A stretch of 51,512 bases of DNA from Kiritimatiellia bacterium (GTDB taxonomy: Bacteria > Verrucomicrobiota > Kiritimatiellia > RFP12 > UBA1067): assembly GCA_016284515.1 (NCBI GenBank), contig JAEEOY010000275.1:1-51512 (forward strand). The letters are read 5' to 3'. The notes beneath the pieces are model-generated. The model did not search any database and was not told the DNA's origin. It saw nothing but the letters and a program-made list of their open reading frames with translations. A program made the position numbers and the translations under genes. Shown here piece by piece: positions 45,601 to 51,512 of the stretch (the stretch's first letter is position 1; the number at the start of each line of letters is the position of its first letter).

Positions 45601-45754
45601 ACCGGACGGAGACGGCGTGCGCGGTGCGCCCGCCCTACCGGATGCGCTTGACTTCCGAGTATTCCTCTACTTCGCGCCGAAGGTGGGCAAATTCGACGGA
45701 TATTCCGACGAGGTTCCTCTCGTCTGGGATGGTGTCGATTTTTCGGTGAAGTAG
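39605..45754 (+). CDS. Giant BspA-like leucine-rich-repeat surface protein
   Basis: A 2049-residue exported protein. The signal peptide is MKKSMLVAMVMMVAGMAAG; AAGGAGG lies upstream of ATG 39605. Residues about 140-900 hold more than twenty BspA-type (LRR_5) repeats of about 23 residues (consensus TSIGSSAFSGCSGLTSVTIP). Three InlB B/Listeria-Bacteroides repeats follow at about 978-1195 (FDSNGGT, LNPDGGT, FDPNGGA, each ending in HW, QW or VW). Then come at least three Ig-like putative-binding units (LPTGLKFDAKKMTIAGTPTK) and two related C-terminal domains. BspA-like proteins act in adhesion and host binding. The DNA holds a 351-base internal duplication and six palindromic insertions. Confidence 0.9.
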   Translation: MKKSMLVAMVMMVAGMAAGGVICSGDSTLVAIDLRDEPVVDIINISWNAAWVGNNTNATIVITDNGEEVKRAIGEGEFAHALSGGGRHELTYTTYIDGIAQDEVYAVTVFQGWKCEVVDGGVVMVEASQKHGDVVIPEEIDGRVVTGIGVCAFRNCVDLTSVTIPDSVTNIGDGAFSGCNGVTSVTIPQAVCSSGLSTVFPSAYQSITNVTISGSVTNIGSSAFSGCSGLTSVMIPNSVTSIGDSAFSGCSGLTSVTIPNSVTSIGSSAFSGCSGLTSVTIPDSVTTIGDRAFSGCRALTSITIPGSVTSIGSSVFSGCSGLEEMTLPFIGAKRGNTGSSDSLFGYIFGTSSYSGGTATKQYCSGSSYSTYYIPSLLKTVVVTDEMALGYGAFNNCSGLANVEMPNSMTSIGGSAFSGCSGLTSVEIPNSVTSIGSSAFSGCSGLTNVTIPNSVTSIGQYAFDGCSGLKDMVVPQYVIDRQIRNVFSSSYSSITNVDYSSVITNIGPSAFYGCSGLTNVTIPDSVTSIASSAFSGCSGLTSVTIPNSVTSIGSSAFSGCSGLTSVTIPNSVTSVGDYAFYNCSGLKDVVVPQYVLDRQIRNVFSSSYSSITNVAYSSVITNIGSSAFHGCSGLTSVMMPDGVTSIGSSAFYGCSGLTSVTIPDSVTSIGSYAFSDCSGLTSVTILDSVTNIADYAFAGCTNLQTEVCGGYRVLDGWLIGYTDDAEETIPDADKLKGICSEALKGCTALRRLEFGDRARLVSIGAEALKGCTELKTLVLPPSLTRIGDEAFMGCSYLDNVIVPGSVKSIGNRAFKNCTGFTAAQIEHGVESIGDEAFYADWQIAEVDIPSTVTNIGVNAFGGDSSIIRVGLRGDVRPVSQIFSNYKYIREATVKEGDKAIVDGLFRDCSQLSAVHFLGNCPSLVESGENLYRDTRNTLTTYARTGSTGWDGTPGSHALPQAWPLYGSYRRSIAWWDEPTYLVLFDSNGGTLGVQDTYQRSEQPFLLPPEPVQTGYGFAGWWTKPSGGLRVTSDTVFIEGVYTYIYAHWMKAYRVFLNPDGGTVTNDYVTYLDQTVYGVLPAAVRTGYAFGGWRYNGRTILPNSQIVMSDDHTLTAQWEAYQYSIRFDPNGGAGEMDPQPITYDEDTSLSPNQFSLQGYMFQGWAMTSDGPVEYNELASVKNLTSEENGVVTLYAVWQEKPASMLAMESAFGDAATVAVDENDNIVVTLTNDVSGTVEIPDNVGPVTIDLNGHNMVGDDGGLGETALPDGPAIRIVKGDGESGGGVAATRLAIVDTSDGEKGQISGGGESAGIEVAEDAATGVKLDVEEGVGVFNGDGSEQELKPKLVGTGKVTVPKTWKTGQKVTWKATADKGSVFARWEGPLVDSLNLTVNERRNPSLAFAVPEGFETNMVTAAFIPIDDDGLYSLGITHTEFELKEAVSDVRVTDDSQSYVTASASGLPTGLKFDAKKMTIAGTPTKSGVYWVQVKAKNASGYQWAENVRVTVSGGGTEAKEPKLTRTAYYPLTVICANDGGTVSGTGVYAEGKKVSVKATPAKGYVFAGWHETANSEKGTVNGVDGADYRSASLNVTVPETRYVFALFATKEDDADSLKVAVEDVTTEKDGTMALDLGACVASLSLPKLAVSGLPTGLKYDAKTLKVVGKATKPGVYTVTVKATNAAVTRATDASTATFRITVPNFECAALPMLKPETDAYGVVRSGVKFDDGLVDCSPAEGWSVKVAGLPSGLKWDAKIGKIVGVPTAKAGSYTVTFTASKKGEPNQIATITLNVEALPTWVVGTFDGSVIVSGAFGDRALPCGLVAMTVAANGKISGKVIDADGTWTLSAAAFDSVEGPVSNAEELVFHATVIGKSGKMAITNEVEIAAEEVAARPESAPYLRGVVTARSVIAPYQNLEPGVEWCAWQNLWKTEPWKTDAKAFAKARPVEIQVGGALGDRALPYGVVTLKFAATGAVTASGKFVTGQDASGRDIVYSATCSSVLIPDGDGVRGAPALPDALDFRVFLYFAPKVGKFDGYSDEVPLVWDGVDFSVK
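43376..43401. repeat. Intragenic palindromic element, copy A
   Basis: GGCGGTCTC-GGG-GAGACCGCC followed by CTACC. It is read in phase 0 of the host gene as GGLGETALP. It has the same hairpin-plus-CTACC layout as the five copies at 45023-45639. Confidence 0.75.
45023..45639. repeat. Cluster of five intragenic palindromic elements, copies B-F
   Basis: Hairpins at 45023-45043, 45265-45285, 45307-45327, 45449-45469 and 45614-45634 are each followed by CTACC. Three share the core GGCGCG-(T/C)TCGGTGAT-CGCGCC. Copies at 45023, 45449 and 45614 are read in phase 0 (for example GAFGDRALP), while those at 45265 and 45307 are read in phase 2 (ARPESAPYL, ARSVIAPYQ). Confidence 0.8.
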
Positions 45755-45804
45755 CATCGGGAACAACCCCTTGAATTATTTCATAAAATCTTCCCCGGGC
45801 TGTA

Positions 45805-45833
45805 TTGTCGGCGCCGCGCATTTTTGCTATAAT
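45805..45833 (+). promoter_or_regulatory. Promoter of pyrH-frr
   Basis: TTGTCG at 45805-45810 and an extended -10 TGCTATAAT (TATAAT at 45828-45833) are separated by 17 bases. The start codon of pyrH lies seven bases after the -10, so the mRNA should be leaderless or nearly so. Confidence 0.75.
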
Positions 45834-45840
45834 TCCCAAT

Positions 45841-46569
45841 GTGAAAAAATCTGCATGCAAAGTCAAGTATCGCCGGATACTCCTAAAACTGTCCGGTGAA
45901 GTGCTTGGCAACAGGGAGACGGGCGAGTGCATCGACCCGAAAAACCTCGCTTTCATGGCGGAGAGGATCAAGAAGATTCACTCCATGGGCGTGGAGGTCG
46001 GCATCGTTCTTGGCGGCGGCAACATCTTCCGCGGCCTCACGGGCGCCGGCAAGGGCGTCAACCGCGTTACCGGCGACTCGATGGGAATGCTCGCGACGAT
46101 CATCAACGCGCTTGCGATGATGAACGCGCTCGAGTCCATCGGCGTCCCGACGCGCGTGATGACCTCGATCGAGATGCCCAAGCTCGCGGAGCCGTTCATC
46201 CAGCGCCGCGCGCTCAGGCACTTCGAGAAGGGCCGCGTCGTGATCTTCGGCGGAGGTACGGGCAACCCCTACTTCTCGACCGACTCCGCGGCGGCGCTCA
46301 AGGCGAGCGAGATCGGCGCGGACGCGCTACTGAAGGCGACGAAGGTCGACGGCATCTACACTGCGGACCCGAAGAAGGATCCGAACGCGAAGAAGTACGG
46401 CTCGCTCAAGTACGAGACGGCGCTGGAGAAGCGGCTCAAGGTCATGGACTCCGCGGCCTTCGCGCTTTGCATGGACAACAACATCCCAATCATCGTGTTC
46501 GACTTCTTCGATCCGAAGGCGCTCGAGGGCGTCGTGCGCGGCAAGACGGTCGGCACGGTGGTAAGTTGA
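45841..46569 (+). CDS. pyrH: UMP kinase
   Basis: PyrH phosphorylates UMP to UDP. The 242-residue product has the amino-acid-kinase motifs LLKLSGEVLG, VGIVLGGGNIFRG, GDSMGMLATIINALAM and IFGGGTGNPYFSTDSAAALKA (GGGTGNPYFSTDSAA). GTG 45841 gives the normal length; the frame stays open to 45805, but those bases carry the promoter. No ribosome site precedes the GTG, in line with a leaderless start. frr follows 39 bases later, the usual bacterial neighbour. Confidence 0.95.
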   Translation: MKKSACKVKYRRILLKLSGEVLGNRETGECIDPKNLAFMAERIKKIHSMGVEVGIVLGGGNIFRGLTGAGKGVNRVTGDSMGMLATIINALAMMNALESIGVPTRVMTSIEMPKLAEPFIQRRALRHFEKGRVVIFGGGTGNPYFSTDSAAALKASEIGADALLKATKVDGIYTADPKKDPNAKKYGSLKYETALEKRLKVMDSAAFALCMDNNIPIIVFDFFDPKALEGVVRGKTVGTVVS

Positions 46570-46595
46570 AAAGTTAAAAGTTGAAAATTTAGAAA
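46563..46595 (+). repeat. AT-rich AGTTGAAA-type direct repeats before frr
   Basis: Three to four units of AAGTTGAAA or AAGTTAAAA sit between pyrH and frr. A similar run occurs at 48973-49006 before the gene at 49007, and a looser one near 47177-47215. Units repeat about every eight bases. Confidence 0.6.
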
Positions 46596-46608
46596 GGCAG
46601 TAAAGAAT

Positions 46609-47172
46609 ATGGAGACAGTTCAGGAAGTCTTGAATGACGCGACGACGAAGATCGGCAAGAGCTTCGAGACGCTTAAATCGCAGTTTGCCGGCCTCAGGAC
46701 CGGCAAGGCCAGCCCGGCGATGGTCGACGGCATTCAGGCCGAGGCGTGGGGCTCGAAGCAGCCCCTCAAGAACATCGCGACGATATCGACGCCCGAGCCC
46801 CGCCAGATCAAGATCACGCCGTTCGATCCTTCGACGATCGACGGGATCATGAAGGCGATCCTCGCCGCCAACATCGGCGTGACGCCCCAGAGCGACGGCA
46901 AGGTCGTGCGCATCACCGTTCCCGAGCTCAACGAGGAGCGCCGCAAGGAAATCGTCAAGACGGCGAAGACGCAGGCCGAGGCCCAGAAGGTCGCGATGCG
47001 CAACGTCCGCCGCGACGCTAACGACGCCGCGAAGAAGCTCGAGAAGGACAAGAAGATTTCCGAGGATGACCTGAAGTCCGCGCTGGACAAGATCCAGAAG
47101 GCGACGGACGACGGGATCGCCAAGATCGATGCAGAGCTGAAGGCCAAGGAGGCCGAGGTGATGGCGGTCTAA
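46609..47172 (+). CDS. frr: Ribosome recycling factor
   Basis: A 187-residue protein that splits post-termination ribosomes with EF-G. Family pieces are LKSQFAGLRTGKASPAMVDGI near residue 25-45 (GLRTGKASP), TPFDPSTIDGIMKAI, VRITVPELNEERRKEIVK and the coiled-coil end RDANDAAKKLEKDKKISEDD. Length is normal (about 185). It follows pyrH as in most bacteria. Confidence 0.97.
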   Translation: METVQEVLNDATTKIGKSFETLKSQFAGLRTGKASPAMVDGIQAEAWGSKQPLKNIATISTPEPRQIKITPFDPSTIDGIMKAILAANIGVTPQSDGKVVRITVPELNEERRKEIVKTAKTQAEAQKVAMRNVRRDANDAAKKLEKDKKISEDDLKSALDKIQKATDDGIAKIDAELKAKEAEVMAV

Positions 47173-47224
47173 TCCGGTTTTAAAGTTCGAATTTTCAAGT
47201 TAACGCTTAAAATGGAGGTCTGAC

Positions 47225-48085
47225 ATGGCAGAAGAGAACATGACACCTGTTTCCGGCTCCGAGCCGCCACCCGCGAACCCGCTTTCGCGTCCGCGTGCGT
47301 CGACGCTCAAGCTCAAGCCCGTCATCCGCAAGCCCACCATCGGCGGAACAGGCGCCGCGCGTCCGTCGATCAAGCCGGGGATGAAGCTTCCCACCCAGAC
47401 GCCTTCGCCCGTCGCACCCGCAGAAGGCGGCGCGATGGAGCAGCTCAAGAGCGTCACGCAGAAGCTCAAGGGCGTCACGCAGGAGATCCCCCAGCAGGCG
47501 ATTCTCCACAAGACGGGCATCATCGCCGATCAGGACCTCACCGAGCAGCAGAAGCAGGCGGCGAAGTCCCGCACGGCCCGCATCTCGCTTTCTGACGCGA
47601 TGGGCGTCGCGCCCGTGCAGAACGAGGCCGCGCCGATGAAGACGATTCGCATCAAGCGTCCGGACGCGATCTCCAAGACGGCGTCGATTCCCGCTCCCGA
47701 GCCCGCTCCCGCCGCCCCCGTTGCGGAAGAGCCCGCGAAGCCCACGCTCACGCAGCGCAAGACGCTCAAGATCTCGCGCCCCGGTGCGGTGCGTCCCACC
47801 GGCAAGTTCGGCGTCAAGAAGCCGACGGCAACCGGTGCCGCAGAAGGGGAGGTCGCGGACATCCCGGAAGTCGCCGACATTCCTGACATGCCCGCCAACC
47901 AGCCTAAGTTCACGGCCCAGGAGATTCCCGCGGATGCGATTCCGGACGTCTCGAAGGGCACGAACATCGCCAGTCTCATCGTCCAGATCGCGGCCTGCGT
48001 GACGATTGGTCTCCTCGGCTGGTACTACTTCTGGCAGGATCTGCACCTTCCGCTCTACTGCGGCGGATGCGGATGGGGACAGTGA
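47225..48085 (+). CDS. Pro/Ala-rich protein with repeated TIRI-type motifs and C-terminal anchor
   Basis: A 286-residue protein not assigned to a family. The long N-terminal part is Pro/Ala/Lys-rich and probably disordered. It carries short related motifs: ASTLKLKPV, SRTARISLSDA, MKTIRIKRPDA, RKTLKISRPGA. One membrane helix near residues 252-275 (SLIVQIAACVTIGLLGWYYF) is close to the C terminus, so the repeats face the cytoplasm if it is tail-anchored. The last residues are Cys/Gly-rich (CGGCGWGQ). GGAGG precedes the ATG. The zinc-ribbon protein at 25607-25840 shares the motif. It overlaps the permease gene by four bases. Confidence 0.75.
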   Translation: MAEENMTPVSGSEPPPANPLSRPRASTLKLKPVIRKPTIGGTGAARPSIKPGMKLPTQTPSPVAPAEGGAMEQLKSVTQKLKGVTQEIPQQAILHKTGIIADQDLTEQQKQAAKSRTARISLSDAMGVAPVQNEAAPMKTIRIKRPDAISKTASIPAPEPAPAAPVAEEPAKPTLTQRKTLKISRPGAVRPTGKFGVKKPTATGAAEGEVADIPEVADIPDMPANQPKFTAQEIPADAIPDVSKGTNIASLIVQIAACVTIGLLGWYYFWQDLHLPLYCGGCGWGQ

Positions 48086-48960
48086 GGCGTTTTGTCTCGA
48101 TCGCGAAGGCGACGGCGCTCGAAATCATCAGCGAGCCGCTGTCGCTTTTGCTATTGTCCGCGGCGCTTGCGCTCGCGGTGTTCGCCCCCGCTTTCCACTA
48201 CCACCAGTTCGGCGAGGCGACGCGCATGGCGCGCGACGCGGGGCTTTCCGCGCTGCTGATCGGCGGAACGGTCTTCGTCGTCTCCGGCGCGGTGAGGTCC
48301 ATGCGCCGCGAGCTCGAGAGCGGAACTGCCGCCGTCGTGCTGTCGCATCCAGTCTCCCGCGCTCAGTTCTTCCTCGCGAAGGCGTGCGGCGCATTTGCCG
48401 CGTTCGCGCTCTTCGCGGTCGCGCTCGGAGCGGTAACGGCGACGATCGTGAACGGCGCAAGCATAGGCGCGGTCGTGGCAAGGCAGACTGGAGACATTCC
48501 GCGCCTGTGGGGTCCGTCCTACGCCCTCGGCGTTGCGGCTGTAGTCGCTCCGTACGTGATCGGAGCGATCCTCAACCGCGCGGCGAACTTCCGCTTCGCC
48601 CTGAGCGCGTTTCTCTCCACCGTTGCGATATCCGTCGCGTCCGTCGCGTACCGTCCGGACTTTGAGGGCATCGCGCGGCTTCTTCCGGCGATAGTGCTTC
48701 TCTGGATTCCCCCGGCGTTCTTCGCCGCCGCCGCGTCCGCAGCGGCCGTGCGACTCAGGACCAACGCGGCGACGGCAGTCTCCGCGCTCCTCGTGTGCGC
48801 GTTCATCCCGTTCGCGGGGAACTACTGCCTTTCCGAGGCGCTTTCGGGCAGCGGGACGATTCCCGCGTCCTATGTCGCCGTGGCGGCTCTAGCCGCTCTC
48901 CCCGCAGTGCTTGCCGCCGCCATCGCCGGACTCGCCCTCATGCGCTCCAGAGATGTGTGA
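48082..48960 (+). CDS. ABC-2-type transporter permease-like membrane protein
   Basis: A hydrophobic protein of about 292 residues with six or seven membrane helices. The piece MRRELESGTAAVVLSHPVSRAQFFLAK (ELESGTAAVVLSHPVSR) is the signature of ABC-2 permeases, in which a cytoplasmic loop reads E-x-G-T-x-x-x-LL-x-P-x-x-R. GTG 48082 overlaps the previous stop as GTGA, a pattern used elsewhere in this window; ATG 48067 or 48073 are alternatives. No ATP-binding partner is encoded nearby in view. Substrate unknown. Confidence 0.75.
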   Translation: MRRFVSIAKATALEIISEPLSLLLLSAALALAVFAPAFHYHQFGEATRMARDAGLSALLIGGTVFVVSGAVRSMRRELESGTAAVVLSHPVSRAQFFLAKACGAFAAFALFAVALGAVTATIVNGASIGAVVARQTGDIPRLWGPSYALGVAAVVAPYVIGAILNRAANFRFALSAFLSTVAISVASVAYRPDFEGIARLLPAIVLLWIPPAFFAAAASAAAVRLRTNAATAVSALLVCAFIPFAGNYCLSEALSGSGTIPASYVAVAALAALPAVLAAAIAGLALMRSRDV

Positions 48961-49006
48961 ATAGGGGAAGTGGAAGTTTAATAGTTGAAAAGTTGAAAGT
49001 TAGAAA

Positions 49007-51367
49007 ATGGGCATATTTGAATTCTTGATGTTGGTGTGTTTCGGCTTCTCGTGGCCGTTTTCAATTGCAAAATCGATACGCTCCAGGAGTGCGAAGGGGA
49101 AGAGCATAATGTTCATGCTGCTTGTCGAGCTGGGATACGTCTTCGGAATCATCCACAAGATTCTCAACAACTACAACTGGGTGATCTGGATGTACATCGC
49201 GCTTTTCTTCGTCGTTGCCGTCGACATTGCGCTATATTTCCGCAACCGGCGGTTCGATCTCGCCGCGTCGCGCGTCTCCGCGCCGGCGCTCGCGGCCGCG
49301 CTGCTCCTGCTCGTCCCGACTGTGGCGGATGCCGCGCCGGCAGCTGAGAACGGCAGGTCGTTCGTCGTGACAAACGTTTACGAGGAGACGGTCTCTGGAT
49401 GGACCACCAACTGCTGGCCGTTCGCGCCGACAGTCTGCTACGGCGGAAACCGCTTCCGCGTCGTGCCGATGAAGTATCCGCCGTACCTCCTCGAAAGCTC
49501 CCCCGACATGCCGGTGACGATGGCGGATCTCTATCGTCTTTCGACGGACGGCGCCCCGGCGAAGATCGAGTGGCTTGCGGGCGACTCGTCTGCTCCGCTC
49601 CTCGGCTGGTTCGATCCGCGCGCAAGAAGGGGCGTCGTCATCCTCGCCGATCCATTCACCGAAGCCGGCGAGACCGGGTTTGCCATTGAGGAGGATCCAG
49701 CATCCGGGAAGTGCACCTTTCGCGTTTCCGCGCCGGGCGTGCGTTCGCGCATGTACAGGATGACACGCTTCGTCCCGTCCGACGACCGTCCCGCCGACCC
49801 CACGCGCAGGGTTCCGCTCGGAATCCTCCGCCTCGAGTGCAGCGCCGCCGACGTGAACGAATACCTCGACTTCGTCTTCTCGCACCGCAAGGACGCCACG
49901 CCGCGCGGGGAGAGTCCGAGGATCGAGCCATTCGGAAAGCTCTGCGAGTACGTGCTTGGACACTACGACGCGGACAAGTGGTACTCGAAGGACGGCGTGG
50001 AGTACATCGCCGACAAGCCAGACTCCGACTGCATCTTCTGGCATCTCCAGATCGGATGGTGCGGCGCTCCCCACCATTCGCTGCCGTATGTCCTCGCGCC
50101 GAACGCGGAGCGCGTTCGCCGCGTCGCCCGCACCTTCGACGCGATGGAGTCGATGCAGGGCGCGAGCGGATTCTTCTACGCCATCCGCCGAGGGAAGGAA
50201 ATCTTCGGCGACGCGTATCCTGATCCGTTGAAGTACCGCGTCCACACTATGGTGCGCCGTCAGTCGGTCGCGATCTGCGCCGTCCTGCAGCAGATGCGGG
50301 CGATGGAGAACCTCGGCTATCCGGTCCGGAAGGAGTGGCGCGAAATGTGCCGCCGCGCCGCAGACGCGCTCGTGAAGGTCTGGAAGGAGAACGGACAGCT
50401 CGGGCACTTCCTCGATGCCGAGACCGGCCGCATCGTGACATGGAACTCGACCAACGGCGCGCTCGTTCCGGCGGCACTGCTGCTCTGCGAGCAGGAGTTC
50501 GGCGGCGGGAAGTACGCCGCGGCCGCGGCGGAGATCGGCGAGTTTTTCCTCAGGGAGCACCTTGCGAAGGGATATTCGGGCGGCGGACCGTGCGAGGCGT
50601 TGCAGTGTCCGGACAGCGAATCCATCGGAGAACTCGCTGTCAGCTTTGAGCGCCTGTGGGAACGGACGGGCGACGGGAAGTGGCTCAAGGCCGCGCGCGA
50701 TGCGGTTGCGCTGTATGCGACATGGGTCGACGCATGGGACTATCCGCTCCCGCCAGACTCGCGCGAAGGGCGCCTCGGCACGCATACGACCGGCGCCGTG
50801 TGGGCGAACCTTCAGAACCGCCACGGCGCGCCTGGTCCGTTCTTCTGGGGCCACGACGTATTCCTTCGCGTCTGGAGGGCGACGGACGACGAACGCGTCT
50901 TCGAGCTGTTGCGCGACAGCGCGCGCGGTTGCGGACAGTATGTGCACACTCCGCTGCACCCCGTCATCCCCGGCGGAACGAACGGCGCGGTGAGCGAGCG
51001 CGTCAACACCGGCGACTGGGAGGAGAGGTCCGGAATCGGCAACTCGATCGACGAGGGGGACTCGAATCTGAACTGGTGTTCGACCGTCGCGATGGAGATG
51101 ATGGAGAATCCGGGGGTGTATGTGCTTCTCGACGGAGACGGCGCCGATGTTCGCGCGATCGACCGCGTCGAGGCGCGCTGGATCGACGGATCGCTAGAGC
51201 TCGTCAACACGACGGCATGGGACACGACGGTGTCCGTCCTCGCCGAGACGAAGGAAGAAAGAAGGCGTCCGCTTTCCGGCGAGACGCCCTCCCTCGGGTG
51301 GATCAAGGTTTCAATTAAGTCTGGCGAACGATCTGTGCTGCCGCGCGCCAGGCTTCTTGCGCGCTAG
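49007..51367 (+). CDS. Fusion of small polytopic membrane protein with secreted barrel enzyme-like protein
   Basis: A 786-residue product with two unlike parts. Residues 1-85 look like a stand-alone three-helix membrane protein of the PQ-loop type (FSWPFSIAKSIRSRSAKGKS, LGYVFGIIHKILNNYNWVIW, LYFRNRRFD). Residues about 92-112 then read like a signal peptide (ALAAALLLLVPTVADAAPA). The remaining 670 residues have a beta-rich N part and an alpha-helical barrel-like C part (LKYRVHTMVRRQSVAI, IVTWNSTNGALVPAALLL, WERTGDGKWLKAARDAVALY, THTTGAVWANLQNRHG) similar in style to (alpha/alpha)6 glycosidases. I could not place it in a GH family. The frame is continuous and no internal ATG separates the parts. 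Confidence 0.7.
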   Translation: MGIFEFLMLVCFGFSWPFSIAKSIRSRSAKGKSIMFMLLVELGYVFGIIHKILNNYNWVIWMYIALFFVVAVDIALYFRNRRFDLAASRVSAPALAAALLLLVPTVADAAPAAENGRSFVVTNVYEETVSGWTTNCWPFAPTVCYGGNRFRVVPMKYPPYLLESSPDMPVTMADLYRLSTDGAPAKIEWLAGDSSAPLLGWFDPRARRGVVILADPFTEAGETGFAIEEDPASGKCTFRVSAPGVRSRMYRMTRFVPSDDRPADPTRRVPLGILRLECSAADVNEYLDFVFSHRKDATPRGESPRIEPFGKLCEYVLGHYDADKWYSKDGVEYIADKPDSDCIFWHLQIGWCGAPHHSLPYVLAPNAERVRRVARTFDAMESMQGASGFFYAIRRGKEIFGDAYPDPLKYRVHTMVRRQSVAICAVLQQMRAMENLGYPVRKEWREMCRRAADALVKVWKENGQLGHFLDAETGRIVTWNSTNGALVPAALLLCEQEFGGGKYAAAAAEIGEFFLREHLAKGYSGGGPCEALQCPDSESIGELAVSFERLWERTGDGKWLKAARDAVALYATWVDAWDYPLPPDSREGRLGTHTTGAVWANLQNRHGAPGPFFWGHDVFLRVWRATDDERVFELLRDSARGCGQYVHTPLHPVIPGGTNGAVSERVNTGDWEERSGIGNSIDEGDSNLNWCSTVAMEMMENPGVYVLLDGDGADVRAIDRVEARWIDGSLELVNTTAWDTTVSVLAETKEERRRPLSGETPSLGWIKVSIKSGERSVLPRARLLAR

Positions 51368-51512
51368 CGCCTGCGAACGGCCCTTGCGGCCGCGGCGTTT
51401 CTTGCCGCCGCAGCATTTCGCGCAGCCGCAGCATTGCGTGCCGCCGCTGCATTGTGCGCGGCCGCAGCGTTCCTTGCGGCCGCCGCGTTGCGCGCTGCAG
51501 CGGCCTGTGCCG
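51364..51512 (-). CDS. Alanine-rich hexapeptide-repeat protein (3' end only)
   Basis: Only the last 48 codons are in the window; the start lies beyond 51512. The frame encodes about six tandem copies of Ala4-Arg-Asn (one with His) and ends RAVRRR. The DNA repeat is 18 bases. Between units nearly every difference is synonymous in this frame (CGC/AGG/CGA/AGA, AAC/AAT, GCN), which supports the minus strand as the coding one. Basic, Ala-rich tails of this kind occur in histone H1-like DNA-binding proteins. The stop codon overlaps the stop of the plus-strand gene. Confidence 0.65.
   Translation of the reverse strand, partial: AQAAAARNAAAARNAAAAHNAAAARNAAAARNAAAARNAAAARAVRRR

Overview
The window is GC-rich bacterial DNA. 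It looks like a chromosome fragment from a Verrucomicrobiota/Kiritimatiellota-type (PVC group) anaerobe of gut or rumen. That placement is inferred from very large secreted multidomain proteins, a BspA-like leucine-rich-repeat giant, a SUMF1-fold surface protein, abundant palindromic intergenic repeats and hexuronate catabolism; no rRNA is present to confirm it.

Layout. (1) 1-8030: two large genes for probably exported multidomain proteins; the first lacks its 5' end. (2) 8031-9615: a 23-bp palindromic tandem repeat, tRNA-Ala(CGC), an M50 site-2-type membrane protease, a candidate small RNA and REP-like hairpins. (3) 9616-14154: uxaB, uxuB and a sensor kinase/NarL-type regulator pair; the last three genes overlap. 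(4) 14158-24425: a GH63-like glycosidase and two more giant propeller proteins; the GH63-like gene and the first giant each follow a copy of one hairpin-plus-promoter block. (5) 24431-32969, minus strand: a tightly overlapping eight-gene operon, ftsH-cdaA-short YbbR-like-ftsK-rodZ-like-nagB-zinc ribbon-nuclease. (6) 33070-39531: an accessory island of visibly lower GC with a second 23-bp repeat array, a fossil gene end, a duplicated promoter/leader block in front of an AlbA_2/ATPase regulator and of an FRG-domain gene, three small orphan genes and a SUMF1-fold surface protein. (7) 39605-45754: a 2049-residue leucine-rich-repeat protein whose gene carries six palindromic insertions. (8) 45805-48960: pyrH-frr housekeeping operon, a repeat-motif membrane-anchored protein and an ABC-2-type permease. 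(9) 49007-51512: a fusion of a small polytopic membrane protein to a secreted barrel enzyme, then the end of an alanine-rich repeat protein on the other strand.

Functionally, the exported propeller/carbohydrate-binding proteins and the GH63-like enzyme fit extracellular glycan handling. UxaB and UxuB fit hexuronate catabolism and NagB fits amino-sugar catabolism, with the adjacent two-component system as a possible local regulator. The lower-GC island is the most likely place for an undescribed system: a conserved leader with two hairpins precedes two defence-like genes, one of which is followed by a 118-nt rod-like inverted repeat and then FRG plus three unrecognised small genes.
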